Positions 22,890 to 32,501 of a stretch of 37,222 nt of DNA are shown here, piece after piece (position 1 is the first letter of the stretch; each line of letters begins with the position of its first letter). Under the pieces are notes generated by a model. The model did no database searches. It worked only from the letters and a program-made list of their open reading frames with translations, and was not told the origin of the DNA. Source of the DNA: Actinacidiphila cocklensis (GTDB taxonomy: Bacteria; Actinomycetota; Actinomycetes; Streptomycetales; Streptomycetaceae); NCBI RefSeq assembly GCF_907177275.1, contig NZ_CAJSLV010000097.1:1-37222 (forward strand). Direction: 5' to 3'. Made by a program: the position numbers and the translations under genes.

Positions 22890-23138
22890 TTTGCGCGTGC
22901 CGTCAACGGGGTGATCGTGCGTGAACACGCCGCCGTTGTGAACGCAACGTGGCGGCAACCGCCCGTGTGGGTGACGCGTCTTCCCCCGTGGAGCTCCGCC
23001 TCGCTGAAATCCCTGCGGATTGACGCCAGGAGGGCAACACTGGGACCGGCCGCACGCACAATCGGGGGGACGGAGATGCACCAGCCAGATCGCGCGACCA
23101 ACCGCACCACTCACCTCACGCAGCGAAAGACTCGATCC
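22890..23138. other. Leader/intergenic region before the DUF5999 gene
   Basis: No gene is seen. A bulged inverted repeat (GCCGCC-GTTG at 22929-22938 against CAAC-GT-GGCGGC at 22945-22956) could be an operator or RNA hairpin. A TTGACG at 23020-23025 lacks a matching -10. An ATG at 23076 with a GGGGGGA site offers a longer start for the next gene. Confidence 0.5.
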
Positions 23139-23345
23139 ATGTGCCAGCACAAGCCGCAGTGCCCCACCGCAGAAGGCCCTGACCGTGAGGCCGCTTTCAC
23201 CGTGGCCCACCACCCGGAACAGGGCTGGAGCCTGCTGTGCAACGGCGTGCTGCTCTTCGAGGACACCGGAGAGCTGCTGCCCGACGGGCAGATCATCGCA
23301 CCGCACCGCCCGCTCGGCACCGAGCACATCACGACCGCGGCCTGA
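23139..23345 (+). CDS. DUF5999 family small protein
   Basis: A 68-residue protein that looks like the streptomycete DUF5999 family from its first residue: MCQHKPQCPTAEG, then AHHPEQGWSLLCNGVLLFEDTGELLPDGQIIAPHRP. Cys2, Cys8 and Cys28 with His4 could bind a metal; the function is unknown. The ATG at 23139 agrees with the family N-terminus but has only a weak AAAGA upstream. An in-frame ATG at 23076, adding 21 residues, has a better ribosome-binding site and may be used. It converges on gcvP with a shared terminator. Confidence 0.85.
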   Translation: MCQHKPQCPTAEGPDREAAFTVAHHPEQGWSLLCNGVLLFEDTGELLPDGQIIAPHRPLGTEHITTAA

Positions 23346-23373
23346 CACCCGCACCGTCACGCCGCAACGCACA

Positions 23374-23407
23374 AAGCCGGTTCCCCCGCAGTCAAGGGAA
23401 CCGGCTT
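23374..23407. terminator. Bidirectional terminator between the DUF5999 gene and gcvP
   Basis: Twelve-base perfect arms (AAGCCGGTTCCC at 23374-23385, its complement at 23396-23407) around a ten-base loop, placed between converging stop codons. The AA/TT at the stem ends gives a short A-U closing run in both directions. Confidence 0.85.
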
Positions 23408-23435
23408 CGCCATGTGCGCGCGGCGGCCGCGGGGC

Positions 23436-26348
<2,913 letters not shown>

Positions 26349-26423
26349 CTGCGGAGGCCTCCTGGTCTGCGACGACCTTCGGGGGTGCCCGGCGCGGGCA
26401 CCCGTACGGCCTCCCCCTCTGTC

Positions 26424-26640
26424 ATCAGTACCTGAGAGCTTCACCGCCCCTGCACGGGACGGCTTTCACCTTCGGTGAAGACCTGTCCCGTGAACGGCGT
26501 CGTTCCGGGGCGGGTCCTGCTTTCCAGAGTGACCTCGCCCCTGCGGTACGGATGCCTGAGAGATTCCGGGGAGGATTTGCTCCTTCGGCGCCTCCGAGAT
26601 GCCGCTGTGGCATGTTCTCGGAGGACTCTCCCGCACGGGG
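26424..26640 (-). promoter_or_regulatory. Tandem glycine riboswitch of gcvP
   Basis: The minus-strand RNA carries two glycine aptamers in the standard order. Aptamer 1 runs from GGGAGAGTCC (about 26635) through GCGCCGAAGGAGCAAATCC to CTCTCAGGCA. Aptamer 2 follows a short linker with ACCGAAGGTGAAAGCC and ends with GCTCTCAGGTAC near 26426. The conserved core sequences CCGAAGG...GCAA and CTCTCAGG are intact in both. It ends about 75 bases before the gcvP start. A TAGGCT -10 candidate (26657-26662) fits a start just upstream. In characterised cases glycine binding switches gcv genes on, letting excess glycine be degraded. Confidence 0.95.
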
Positions 26641-26765
26641 TCTGCAGCCGGTGTCCAGCCTACCAGCGCCTTCCGGAGGGCGGCCGATCCGACATTCCGG
26701 TCGACATCACCCCTGATGTGGCTTTTGGTGGTAACCAACAGCAGTCGTCAGTGGTTGGAGGGACC

Positions 26766-27161
26766 GTGCAGACCGACATCGATCCGCGAAGCCTCATCGG
26801 CCGCCGTGCCCTCGACCGTGACGGTACGAAGATCGGCACGGTGGACGAGGTCTACCTCGACGACGCCACCGGTACGCCGGAGTGGGCGGCGGTACGGACC
26901 GGCCTGTTCACCCGCGACGCGTTCGTACCGCTGGAGCCGAGCGAGCTGGTGGACGACGCTCTGCGGGTGCCGTACAAGAAGTCCCTGATCAGGGACGCAC
27001 CGGACTTCGGTGTGGGGCGGCACCTGTCGCCCGAGCAGGAGCTGCAGCTCTACCACCACTACGGCATGGACGTCCCGACCGCCGCGGACGGCGGCGGGGG
27101 CGGACCGCGGGACTTCGGCGAGATGGCGTCCGGAGACCAGCGGCCGGACAACAACGGCTGA
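26766..27161 (+). CDS. PRC-barrel domain protein
   Basis: A 131-residue cytoplasmic protein. Residues 8-80 form a PRC-barrel (LIGRRALDRDGTKIGTVDEVYLDDATGTPEWAAVRTGLFTRDAFVPLEPSEL), followed by a conserved-looking segment PYKKSLIRDAPDFGVGRHLSPEQELQLYHHYGMDVP and a Gly-rich disordered tail. PRC-barrels bind protein or RNA partners (as in RimM); this actinobacterial group has no assigned role, though stress-related expression is common. The GTG at 26766 has GGAGG four bases upstream. It is divergent from the gcvP riboswitch and converges on dinB with 15 bases between. Confidence 0.9.
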   Translation: MQTDIDPRSLIGRRALDRDGTKIGTVDEVYLDDATGTPEWAAVRTGLFTRDAFVPLEPSELVDDALRVPYKKSLIRDAPDFGVGRHLSPEQELQLYHHYGMDVPTAADGGGGGPRDFGEMASGDQRPDNNG

Positions 27162-27176
27162 CCCCGCGCTCCGCGC

Positions 27177-28541
27177 TCATCCGCCTGCCGGACTCGGATG
27201 GCCGGTCAGCGCCGGCGGTTCCGCCCTGGACAGGGCGGGGTCGTCGACAGCGAAGGTGCGCACCCGGCCCGGCCCGCTGTCCGAGGGCACCTCGAAGCGG
27301 ATCGTGACCCGGCCGACGCCGCTGCCCTGCACCCATCCGGCGCCGTGCTCGGCATGCTCCACGTCCTGGCCCGGCAGCCAGCGGTTGGCGCGCTCCGGCT
27401 CCGGCGGCGGGGCTACGGGCAACTCGGCCGGGGTGACCTGACCGGGCTCGGCGCCCGCCTCCGACTCGCGCAGCGTCTGGGCGGCCTGCGCGAAGAGGTC
27501 CTCCTGGGTGAAGTCGGCCAGTCCTGACACGCCGACCCCGAGCAGCCGCACCCCGCCGGTGGTGTCGACGGCCTCGGCGAGCCGGCGGGCGGTCTCCTTG
27601 ACGACGGCCGGGTCGTCGGTGGGTGCCCGCAGCGTCTCGGAGCGGGTCAGCGTCGAGAAGTCGTAGCGCCGGATCTTCACCACCACCGTCCGCCCCGAGC
27701 GCCCGGCGCCCCGCAGCCGCTGGGCGCAGCGGTCGGCGAGCCGGTCGATCTCGAACCGCACCCGGGCGCGGTCGGTCAGGTCGGTGTCGAAGGTGTCCTC
27801 GACCGAGATCGACTTCACGTCCCGGTCGGCGACCACCGGGCGGTTGTCGAGCCCGGCGGCCATCGCGTGCAGCGAGCTGCCGTGCGCCTTGCCCAGCAGC
27901 CTGACCAGCTCGGGCTCCCCGGCCTGCGCGATCTCGGCGACGGTGAGGATGCCGGCCCGCCGCAGATGCTCGGCGGTGGCCGGTCCCACGCCCCACAGGG
28001 TGCGGACCGGCAGCGGGTCGAGCAGGGCGCGTTCGGTGCCCGGCTCGACCACCACCAGGCCGTCGGGCTTGGCCTGCTCGGAGGCGATCTTGGCGAGCAG
28101 CTTGGAGCCGGCCAGGCCGACCGAGGCGGTCAGGCCCGTCGCGGCCCGGATGTCCGCCCGCAGCCGCTCGGCGACCGCCCGCGGGTCGCCGGCCAGGTCG
28201 CCGGCCTCCAGGTCGACGAAGGCCTCGTCCAGGCTCAGCGGCTCTATCAGCGGCGAGACCTCGGCGAGCAGCGCCATCACGATGTCGCTGATCTGCCGGT
28301 AGATGCCGAAGCGCGGCACCAGATACGCGGCATTGGGGCACAGCCGGCGGGCGTGCGCCATGGCCATCGCGGAGTGCACGCCGTGCACGCGCGCCTCATA
28401 GGACGCGGTCGCCACCACGCCGCGGGGTCCGAGCCCGCCGACCACCACCGGCTTGCCCCGCAGGCTCGGCTTGGAGGCCTGCTCGACCGCGGCGAAGAAC
28501 GCGTCCATGTCCAGATGGAGGATCGTCGGCGTACTTCTCAC
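27177..28541 (-). CDS. dinB: DNA polymerase IV (Y family) with actinobacterial C-terminal domain
   Basis: A 454-residue translesion polymerase that copies past DNA damage with low fidelity. Catalytic acids are Asp11 in LHLDMDAFFAAVE and Asp105/Glu106 in PLSLDEAFVDLE; nucleotide-contacting Tyr48 and Arg51 sit in TASYEAR. The thumb (GVGPATAEHLRRAG) and little finger follow to about 345. A Pro-rich linker leads to an extra domain (388-434, WLPGQDVEHAEHGAGWVQGSGVGRVTIRFE) that ordinary DinB lacks but which I recall from other actinobacterial Y polymerases. There is no obvious C-terminal clamp-binding motif after it; a QEDLF segment at 346-350 could serve. The GTG at 28541 is probably leaderless from a DNA-damage-type promoter (28549-28571). 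Confidence 0.95.
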   Translation of the reverse strand: MRSTPTILHLDMDAFFAAVEQASKPSLRGKPVVVGGLGPRGVVATASYEARVHGVHSAMAMAHARRLCPNAAYLVPRFGIYRQISDIVMALLAEVSPLIEPLSLDEAFVDLEAGDLAGDPRAVAERLRADIRAATGLTASVGLAGSKLLAKIASEQAKPDGLVVVEPGTERALLDPLPVRTLWGVGPATAEHLRRAGILTVAEIAQAGEPELVRLLGKAHGSSLHAMAAGLDNRPVVADRDVKSISVEDTFDTDLTDRARVRFEIDRLADRCAQRLRGAGRSGRTVVVKIRRYDFSTLTRSETLRAPTDDPAVVKETARRLAEAVDTTGGVRLLGVGVSGLADFTQEDLFAQAAQTLRESEAGAEPGQVTPAELPVAPPPEPERANRWLPGQDVEHAEHGAGWVQGSGVGRVTIRFEVPSDSGPGRVRTFAVDDPALSRAEPPALTGHPSPAGG

Positions 28542-28548
28542 ACCACCG

Positions 28549-28571
28549 ATCGTGCCGCACGGCACCGACAA
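28549..28571 (-). promoter_or_regulatory. RecA-NDp/PafBC-type DNA-damage promoter of dinB
   Basis: On the minus strand TTGTCGGTG (28563-28571), exactly eight bases, then CACGAT (28549-28554). This reproduces the RecA-NDp motif TTGTCRGTG-N8-TANNNT described for LexA-independent DNA-damage genes in mycobacteria and related to PafBC activation; only the first -10 base differs. The -10 lies seven bases before the dinB GTG, giving a leaderless transcript. Confidence 0.75.
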
Positions 28572-28573
28572 TC

Positions 28574-28591
28574 GCCGTACACCTGTACGGC
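28574..28591. repeat. Palindrome next to the dinB damage promoter
   Basis: GCCGTACA-CC-TGTACGGC is a perfect eight-base inverted repeat, two bases upstream of the TTGTC element. It may be an operator for a second regulator of dinB or part of the transcription stop of the MerR gene. Confidence 0.6.
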
Positions 28592-28592
28592 A

Positions 28593-28619
28593 GCGGTCTC
28601 CGCAGGCGGCTCAGACCGC
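28593..28619 (-). terminator. Hairpin overlapping the MerR stop codon
   Basis: GCGGTCT (28593-28599) and AGACCGC (28613-28619) can pair around a 13-base loop. Together with the neighbouring palindrome it could end the MerR transcript before dinB. Confidence 0.35.
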
Positions 28620-29219
28620 CCGGTTGCGCCGTCTGGCCAGCTCGTCGGCCGGATTGTGGCCGACCAGGGTCTCGCCGGTGTCCACCCGCTCACCGTGCAG
28701 CTCGGACAGCGAGGCCTCGACGTCCCGCCAGACGACGCCCACCGCGATACCGAAGACCCCCTGGCCGCCCTGGAGCAGGTCGACGACCTCGGCGGGCGAA
28801 GCGCACTCGTAGACCGTGGCGCCGTCGCTCATCAGGGTCATCCTGGCCAGCTCGGCCGGGCCGACCGAACGCAGATGGCGTACCGCCGTGCGGATGTTCT
28901 GCAGCGAGACACCGGTGTCGAGGAGCCGCTTGACGATCTTGAGGACGACCACGTCGCGGAAGCTGTACAGCCGCTGGGTGCCCGAACCGTAGGCGGGGCG
29001 GACGCTGGGTTCGACCAGGCCCGTACGCGCCCAGTAGTCCAGCTGCCGGTAGGTGATGCCGGTGGCCGCACAGGCCGTGGGGCCGCGGTAGCCGATCTCC
29101 TCGGGCTCGGGGTCGCCGGCGGGTGCCGTCCCCGCCGCCCCCGGCTCCGTGGCGCGGGCCAGCGCCCCCCGGGTCGGATACGGGCCGCCGGTCGCCGAAC
29201 CGTCGCCGGTGCTTCTCAC
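28611..29219 (-). CDS. MerR family regulator, Rv1830-like
   Basis: A 202-residue regulator. After a disordered 40-residue N-terminus comes a MerR winged helix (about 42-118: IGYRGPTACAATGITYRQLDYWARTGLVEPSVRPAYGSGTQRLYSFRDVVVLKIVKRLLDTGVSLQNIRTAVRHL). A domain with ATVYECASPAEVVDLLQGGQGVFGIAVG follows, which may sense a ligand. Domain and position match the second MerR of the actinobacterial FHA-FtsR-DUF151-MerR cluster (Rv1830 in M. tuberculosis, named from memory). The GTG at 29219 has GGAGG upstream. Unlike the genes before it, it has its own strong promoter (29282-29310) and a possible operator just behind it. Confidence 0.93.
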   Translation of the reverse strand: MRSTGDGSATGGPYPTRGALARATEPGAAGTAPAGDPEPEEIGYRGPTACAATGITYRQLDYWARTGLVEPSVRPAYGSGTQRLYSFRDVVVLKIVKRLLDTGVSLQNIRTAVRHLRSVGPAELARMTLMSDGATVYECASPAEVVDLLQGGQGVFGIAVGVVWRDVEASLSELHGERVDTGETLVGHNPADELARRRNRAV

Positions 29220-29281
29220 GCCGCCCTCCGTCCTTCACGTCCCCAACACCGCGCGCACGTGCCACGGGACTTTCCACTTCG

Positions 29282-29310
29282 ACGGTAGGCAGTCACCAGG
29301 GGTGCGTCAA
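29282..29310 (-). promoter_or_regulatory. Housekeeping promoter of the MerR gene
   Basis: TTGACG (29305-29310), exactly 17 bases, then TACCGT (29282-29287) on the minus strand: a near-consensus HrdB-type promoter. The predicted leader is about 55 bases. Confidence 0.75.
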
Positions 29311-29319
29311 CGATCGCCA

Positions 29320-29337
29320 CACTCGGCACGCCGAGTG
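29320..29337. promoter_or_regulatory. Candidate operator upstream of the MerR promoter
   Basis: CACTCGGC-AC-GCCGAGTG is a perfect inverted repeat ten bases upstream of the -35, and a further CACTCG lies 18 bases beyond in direct orientation on the minus strand. The position suits an activator or autoregulatory MerR site; as an alternative it could terminate the DUF151 transcript. Confidence 0.5.
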
Positions 29338-29428
29338 AAAGTCACCCCACGAGTGGTTTGATGTGACCGGCACCGGGAACACCTCCCCGAATGGTCTCAC
29401 CGTGGCAACCTTGCCCTCCCCAGGCGGG

Positions 29429-29902
29429 TCACTGGTTGCTGGTTCCGAAATCCTCCGGCGAGATCTGGTCGAGGAATTCGCGGAATTTCTCCACTTCGTC
29501 CTCCTGCTCGTCCGGGATCGCGATCCCGGCGTCGTCGAGCACCCCGTCGCTGCCGTAGATCGGTGTCCCGGTGCGCAGCGCGAGCGCTATGGCGTCCGAG
29601 GGACGGGCGCTGACCTCGACGCCGCTGGCGAAGACCAGCTCGGCGTAGAAGACACCTTCCCGCAGGTCAGTGATGCGGACCTCGGTGAGTGTCTGCCCCA
29701 CGGCTTCCAGTACGTCCTTGAAAAGGTCGTGCGTCAGCGGTCGCGCAGGCGTCATTCCCTGCTGCGCGAAGGCGATGGCGGTGGCCTCTCCCGGCCCGAT
29801 CCAGATGGGCAGGTACCGGTCGCCTCCCACTTCACGCAGGAGCACGATCGGTTGATTGGAGGGCATTTCCACCCGGACACCCACAACATCGAGCTCGTTC
29901 AC
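29429..29902 (-). CDS. DUF151 (bifunctional nuclease family) protein
   Basis: A 157-residue soluble protein spanning the whole DUF151 domain: NELDVVGVRVEMPSNQPIVLLREVGGDRYLPIWIGPGEATAIAFAQQG (1-49), then TEVRITDLREGVFYAELVF and VSARPSDAIALALRTGTPIY. An acidic C-terminal tail follows. The bifunctional nuclease name comes from plant relatives; the bacterial role is unresolved. In actinobacteria it lies between FtsR and a second MerR, as here. The GTG start has no ribosome-binding site, but the perfect -10 TAGGGT (29909-29914) six bases upstream implies a leaderless mRNA made independently of ftsR. Confidence 0.95.
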   Translation of the reverse strand: MNELDVVGVRVEMPSNQPIVLLREVGGDRYLPIWIGPGEATAIAFAQQGMTPARPLTHDLFKDVLEAVGQTLTEVRITDLREGVFYAELVFASGVEVSARPSDAIALALRTGTPIYGSDGVLDDAGIAIPDEQEDEVEKFREFLDQISPEDFGTSNQ

Positions 29903-29908
29903 ACGTCA

Positions 29909-29914
29909 ACCCTA
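29909..29914 (-). promoter_or_regulatory. -10 element of the DUF151 gene
   Basis: TAGGGT on the minus strand fits the streptomycete TAGRRT -10 consensus, six bases before the GTG start codon. The -35 side is weak, so activation may be needed. Confidence 0.5.
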
Positions 29915-29993
29915 GGACGTGCCTGCCGGGTTTGGGTAGTCGGGCACCCCGGGGACCGCCTGCAGGTGTCGCTCGAACACCGGGAGAACCCGG

Positions 29994-30737
29994 TCAGCGC
30001 AGGCGCAACCGCAGGGCGGACCGCACCATGGCCGCGTGCAGCCGTACGGACAGCTCGGCCAGCTCCTCCGCGGTGATCTCGGCGTGTCGGCGGGTCTGCG
30101 GGTTGCGGTGCCGGCGCAGCGGCGCCACCAGCTGCTCCACGAGGCCCGCCTCCCGGTCCGCCGCGGCCTTCACGGCCCGCAGATGACGCGGCTCCAGCCC
30201 GTGACGGCCCAGATCGGCGATCAGCCGGCCGATCACCACGGTGTCCGGGTCGTAGCCGCCGTCCCCACCGGCCTCCACCAGCCCGTAGGACTCCCACTGG
30301 TCCAGTTCCGCCGCCTCCGCCCCGGTGGCCGCCAGCAGTTCCGCACGGCCCACCCGCAGCTCCTGAGGGGGGCGCAGGGCGCTCTCAGGGGCCTCCTGCG
30401 GCTGCGCGGGCGCATCACCGGCCCGACCGGGCAGCGCGGGCTGCTCGCCCCTGTCCAGGCCCTCCAGATGCTCCTTGATCACCCGCAGCGGCAGATAGTG
30501 GTCCCGCTGCATCCGCAGGACGTACGCCAGGCGGCGTACGTCCTCCTCGGCGAATTTGCGGTACCCCGACGGGGTGCGCTGCGGTTCGACCAGGCCCTCC
30601 GCCTCCAGGAAGCGGATCTTGGAGATCGTGACTTCGGGAAACTCGGCCCGCAGCTGCCCCAGCACCGCTCCGATGCTCAGCAGTGCGCCGTCCGTGGTGG
30701 CGGTGCCGTCCCCGGCACCGCCCGGCGTTCGCGGCAT
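29994..30737 (-). CDS. ftsR: FtsR-type MerR family regulator
   Basis: A 247-residue MerR protein with the winged helix at about 20-95 (LSIGAVLGQLRAEFPEVTISKIRFLEAEGLVEPQRTPSGYRKFAEEDVRRLAYVLRMQRDHYLPLRVIKEHL). A variable linker and a helical C-terminal domain (about 125-245) with DTVVIGRLIADLGRHGLEPRHLRAVKAAADRE follow. This architecture and the place right after the FHA gene match FtsR of Corynebacterium (a regulator of ftsZ) and Rv1828 of M. tuberculosis. A role in cell-division control is therefore likely, by homology. GAAGG seven bases before the ATG at 30737 sets the start; a GTG two codons earlier is possible. Confidence 0.9.
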   Translation of the reverse strand: MPRTPGGAGDGTATTDGALLSIGAVLGQLRAEFPEVTISKIRFLEAEGLVEPQRTPSGYRKFAEEDVRRLAYVLRMQRDHYLPLRVIKEHLEGLDRGEQPALPGRAGDAPAQPQEAPESALRPPQELRVGRAELLAATGAEAAELDQWESYGLVEAGGDGGYDPDTVVIGRLIADLGRHGLEPRHLRAVKAAADREAGLVEQLVAPLRRHRNPQTRRHAEITAEELAELSVRLHAAMVRSALRLRLR

Positions 30738-30786
30738 GAGCACCCTTCTGGAAGGCGGGGTCCTCCCGGACCAGGCCGGGAAGGGG

Positions 30787-31569
30787 TCAGATGCCCCGCT
30801 GGCTCGCGTAGAAGACCAGCCGGTACTTGCCGATCTGCACCTCGTCGCCGTTGGACAGCGTCACCGCGTCGATCCGCTCCCGGTTGACGTAGGTGCCGTT
30901 CAGGCTGCCCACATCCGAGACGGTGAAGTAGCCGTCGTGGCCGCGGCGGAACTCGACATGCCGCCGGGAGACCGTCACGTCGTCCAGGAAGATGTCGCTC
31001 TGCGGATGCCGGCCGGCCGTGGTCAGCTCGCCGTCCAGCAGGAAGCGGCTGCCCGAGTTCGGACCGCGGCGCACCACCAGCAGCGCGGAGCCGGGCGGCA
31101 GCGCGTCGACGGCGGCCTGCGCCTCGGGCGACAGCGACGGCGTGAGGATCTGGCCGGTGGCCTCGGCCTCGTACGCCTCGATGCCCGAGATCGAGATCGT
31201 GGACGTGGTCTCCGACGCGCGCTCACCCGGGGCACCGCCCGGACGCAGCGGGGCGCCGCAGTTGGAGCAGAAGCGGCTGGCCGCCGCATTCGTGAAACCG
31301 CACCTGCCGCAGACCGGCAAACCGAACCCTCCACCCGTGGTCGAGGTTGATGGTTCCCCGGAACCTATGCGAGCGGAGGACGCAGGGTCAACAGGCGCCA
31401 CGCCGGGCGCACCGGAATACCCGCCCCTGCCCTGCCCGTCGTTCCTGAACAGCGGGCGGTCGGCGGACTGCTCGTCCTCACCGATGCCGCGCGGCGCACG
31501 GTGCCGTGCGGTCGCCGGGTCACCCGACTGCCGCGCGCTCTTGCCGAACAACTTCCCAAACAACTTCAC
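30787..31569 (-). CDS. GarA/OdhI-like FHA protein with N-terminal zinc ribbon
   Basis: A 260-residue protein. Residues 163-256 form an FHA domain very like GarA/OdhI (ALLVVRRGPNSGSRFLLDGE, then GRHPQSDIFLDDVTVSRRH and VGSLNGTYVNRERI), with phosphothreonine-binding Arg187, Ser201 and Asn224. Upstream, GERASETTSTI (115-125) preserves the ETTS phospho-switch motif that PknB and PknG modify in GarA/OdhI, so intramolecular FHA-phosphothreonine closure is likely. Unlike GarA (about 160 residues) it has an extra 110-residue N-terminus with a zinc ribbon CGRC...CSNC (Cys87, 90, 101, 104) and a basic, amphipathic MKLFGKLFGKSARQ start. GarA/OdhI control 2-oxoglutarate dehydrogenase. The GTG at 31569 has AAGGGGA upstream, and FtsR follows after 49 bases. 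Confidence 0.95.
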   Translation of the reverse strand: MKLFGKLFGKSARQSGDPATARHRAPRGIGEDEQSADRPLFRNDGQGRGGYSGAPGVAPVDPASSARIGSGEPSTSTTGGGFGLPVCGRCGFTNAAASRFCSNCGAPLRPGGAPGERASETTSTISISGIEAYEAEATGQILTPSLSPEAQAAVDALPPGSALLVVRRGPNSGSRFLLDGELTTAGRHPQSDIFLDDVTVSRRHVEFRRGHDGYFTVSDVGSLNGTYVNRERIDAVTLSNGDEVQIGKYRLVFYASQRGI

Positions 31570-31675
31570 GGGCGATTCCCCTTGAACGACGCAGACCCGC
31601 CCGTAAGGCAGGACGAACCCTCACTACACACAGTTTCCACCACGCAACAGTCCACCGACGCCCCGACCCCCCGCC

Positions 31676-32494
31676 TCACCGGTTTGACGACCGAGCGTAG
31701 TCAGGCTGCTTCAACGGCCGCAAGGCGTCCACGACGATCTTCTGCGACCTCACCACATCAGCCGTGGCCTGCTCCTTCTCCAGCGTCTGCACGACCCCGC
31801 CCGGGATGTTCAGCGCCGGCTCCAGATCCTGCGGATTGCCGATCACCTTGAAGACGTACGGCTGGGACACCTGCCGGCCGTCGATCAGCACCCCGTTCGT
31901 ACCGTCCGTGAAGTACGTGTCGGCGACCACCCGCACATCGTTGATCTGGATCGCCTCGGCACCGGCCGCCCGCAGTTCCTGCAGCGTGTCCAGCAGCGAG
32001 TCCGCCGCGACACCGCCGTGCGGGTCGGTGATCGTCAGCGTGATACCCGGACCTTCCGCGGCGACGGTGCCCGCAAGGATACCGAGCTGCTGCTCCTTCT
32101 GCCGGGTCTGCTTGAGCGCCTCCGCGGCCTGGTCGGAGCTGGACTGCAGCTCGCTGCGCTGCGTTTCGAGGCCGCGCTTCTCGTCCTCCAGGCGCTGTGT
32201 GCGGTTGTCCACCTCGGTGAGGATGCGGACCAGGTCCTCCTGGCGGGCGCCGCGCAGGGTGCCGCCGTTGTCGCTGGTCGTGTTCACCTGGATGGCCAGG
32301 CCGAGGCCCAGCACGAACAGCAGCACCGCGACCGTCAACTGGGCGCGCGAGGCACGCGGCGGCCACAGCCCGGCGACCAGCCGCTGCCGCCCGCTGGGCG
32401 GCCGTGCGTCCGGCTTGCCGGCGGTGGCGGGCTCGGCGGGGGTCGCGGCCTCGCCGTGCGCGTCCTCGGCGTCGTGGTTGTGCTCGTCGCTCAT
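31676..32494 (-). CDS. DUF881 membrane-anchored protein (second copy)
   Basis: A 272-residue bitopic membrane protein. A 50-residue acidic and Pro-rich cytoplasmic N-terminus is followed by one membrane helix (about 52-72, AQLTVAVLLFVLGLGLAIQV) and a predicted coiled coil (about 85-140, VRILTEVDNRTQRLEDEKRGLETQRSELQSS). The extracytoplasmic DUF881 domain comes last (AAEGPGITLTITDPHGG through EAIQINDVRVVADTYF and YVFKVIGNPQDLEPALNIPGGVVQTLE). The family is linked to the division gene clusters of Firmicutes (ylxW/ylxX) but its function is unknown. The ATG at 32494 is eight bases after the Sbp stop. Confidence 0.93.
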   Translation of the reverse strand: MSDEHNHDAEDAHGEAATPAEPATAGKPDARPPSGRQRLVAGLWPPRASRAQLTVAVLLFVLGLGLAIQVNTTSDNGGTLRGARQEDLVRILTEVDNRTQRLEDEKRGLETQRSELQSSSDQAAEALKQTRQKEQQLGILAGTVAAEGPGITLTITDPHGGVAADSLLDTLQELRAAGAEAIQINDVRVVADTYFTDGTNGVLIDGRQVSQPYVFKVIGNPQDLEPALNIPGGVVQTLEKEQATADVVRSQKIVVDALRPLKQPDYARSSNR

Positions 32495-32501
32495 ACCGCG
32501 G

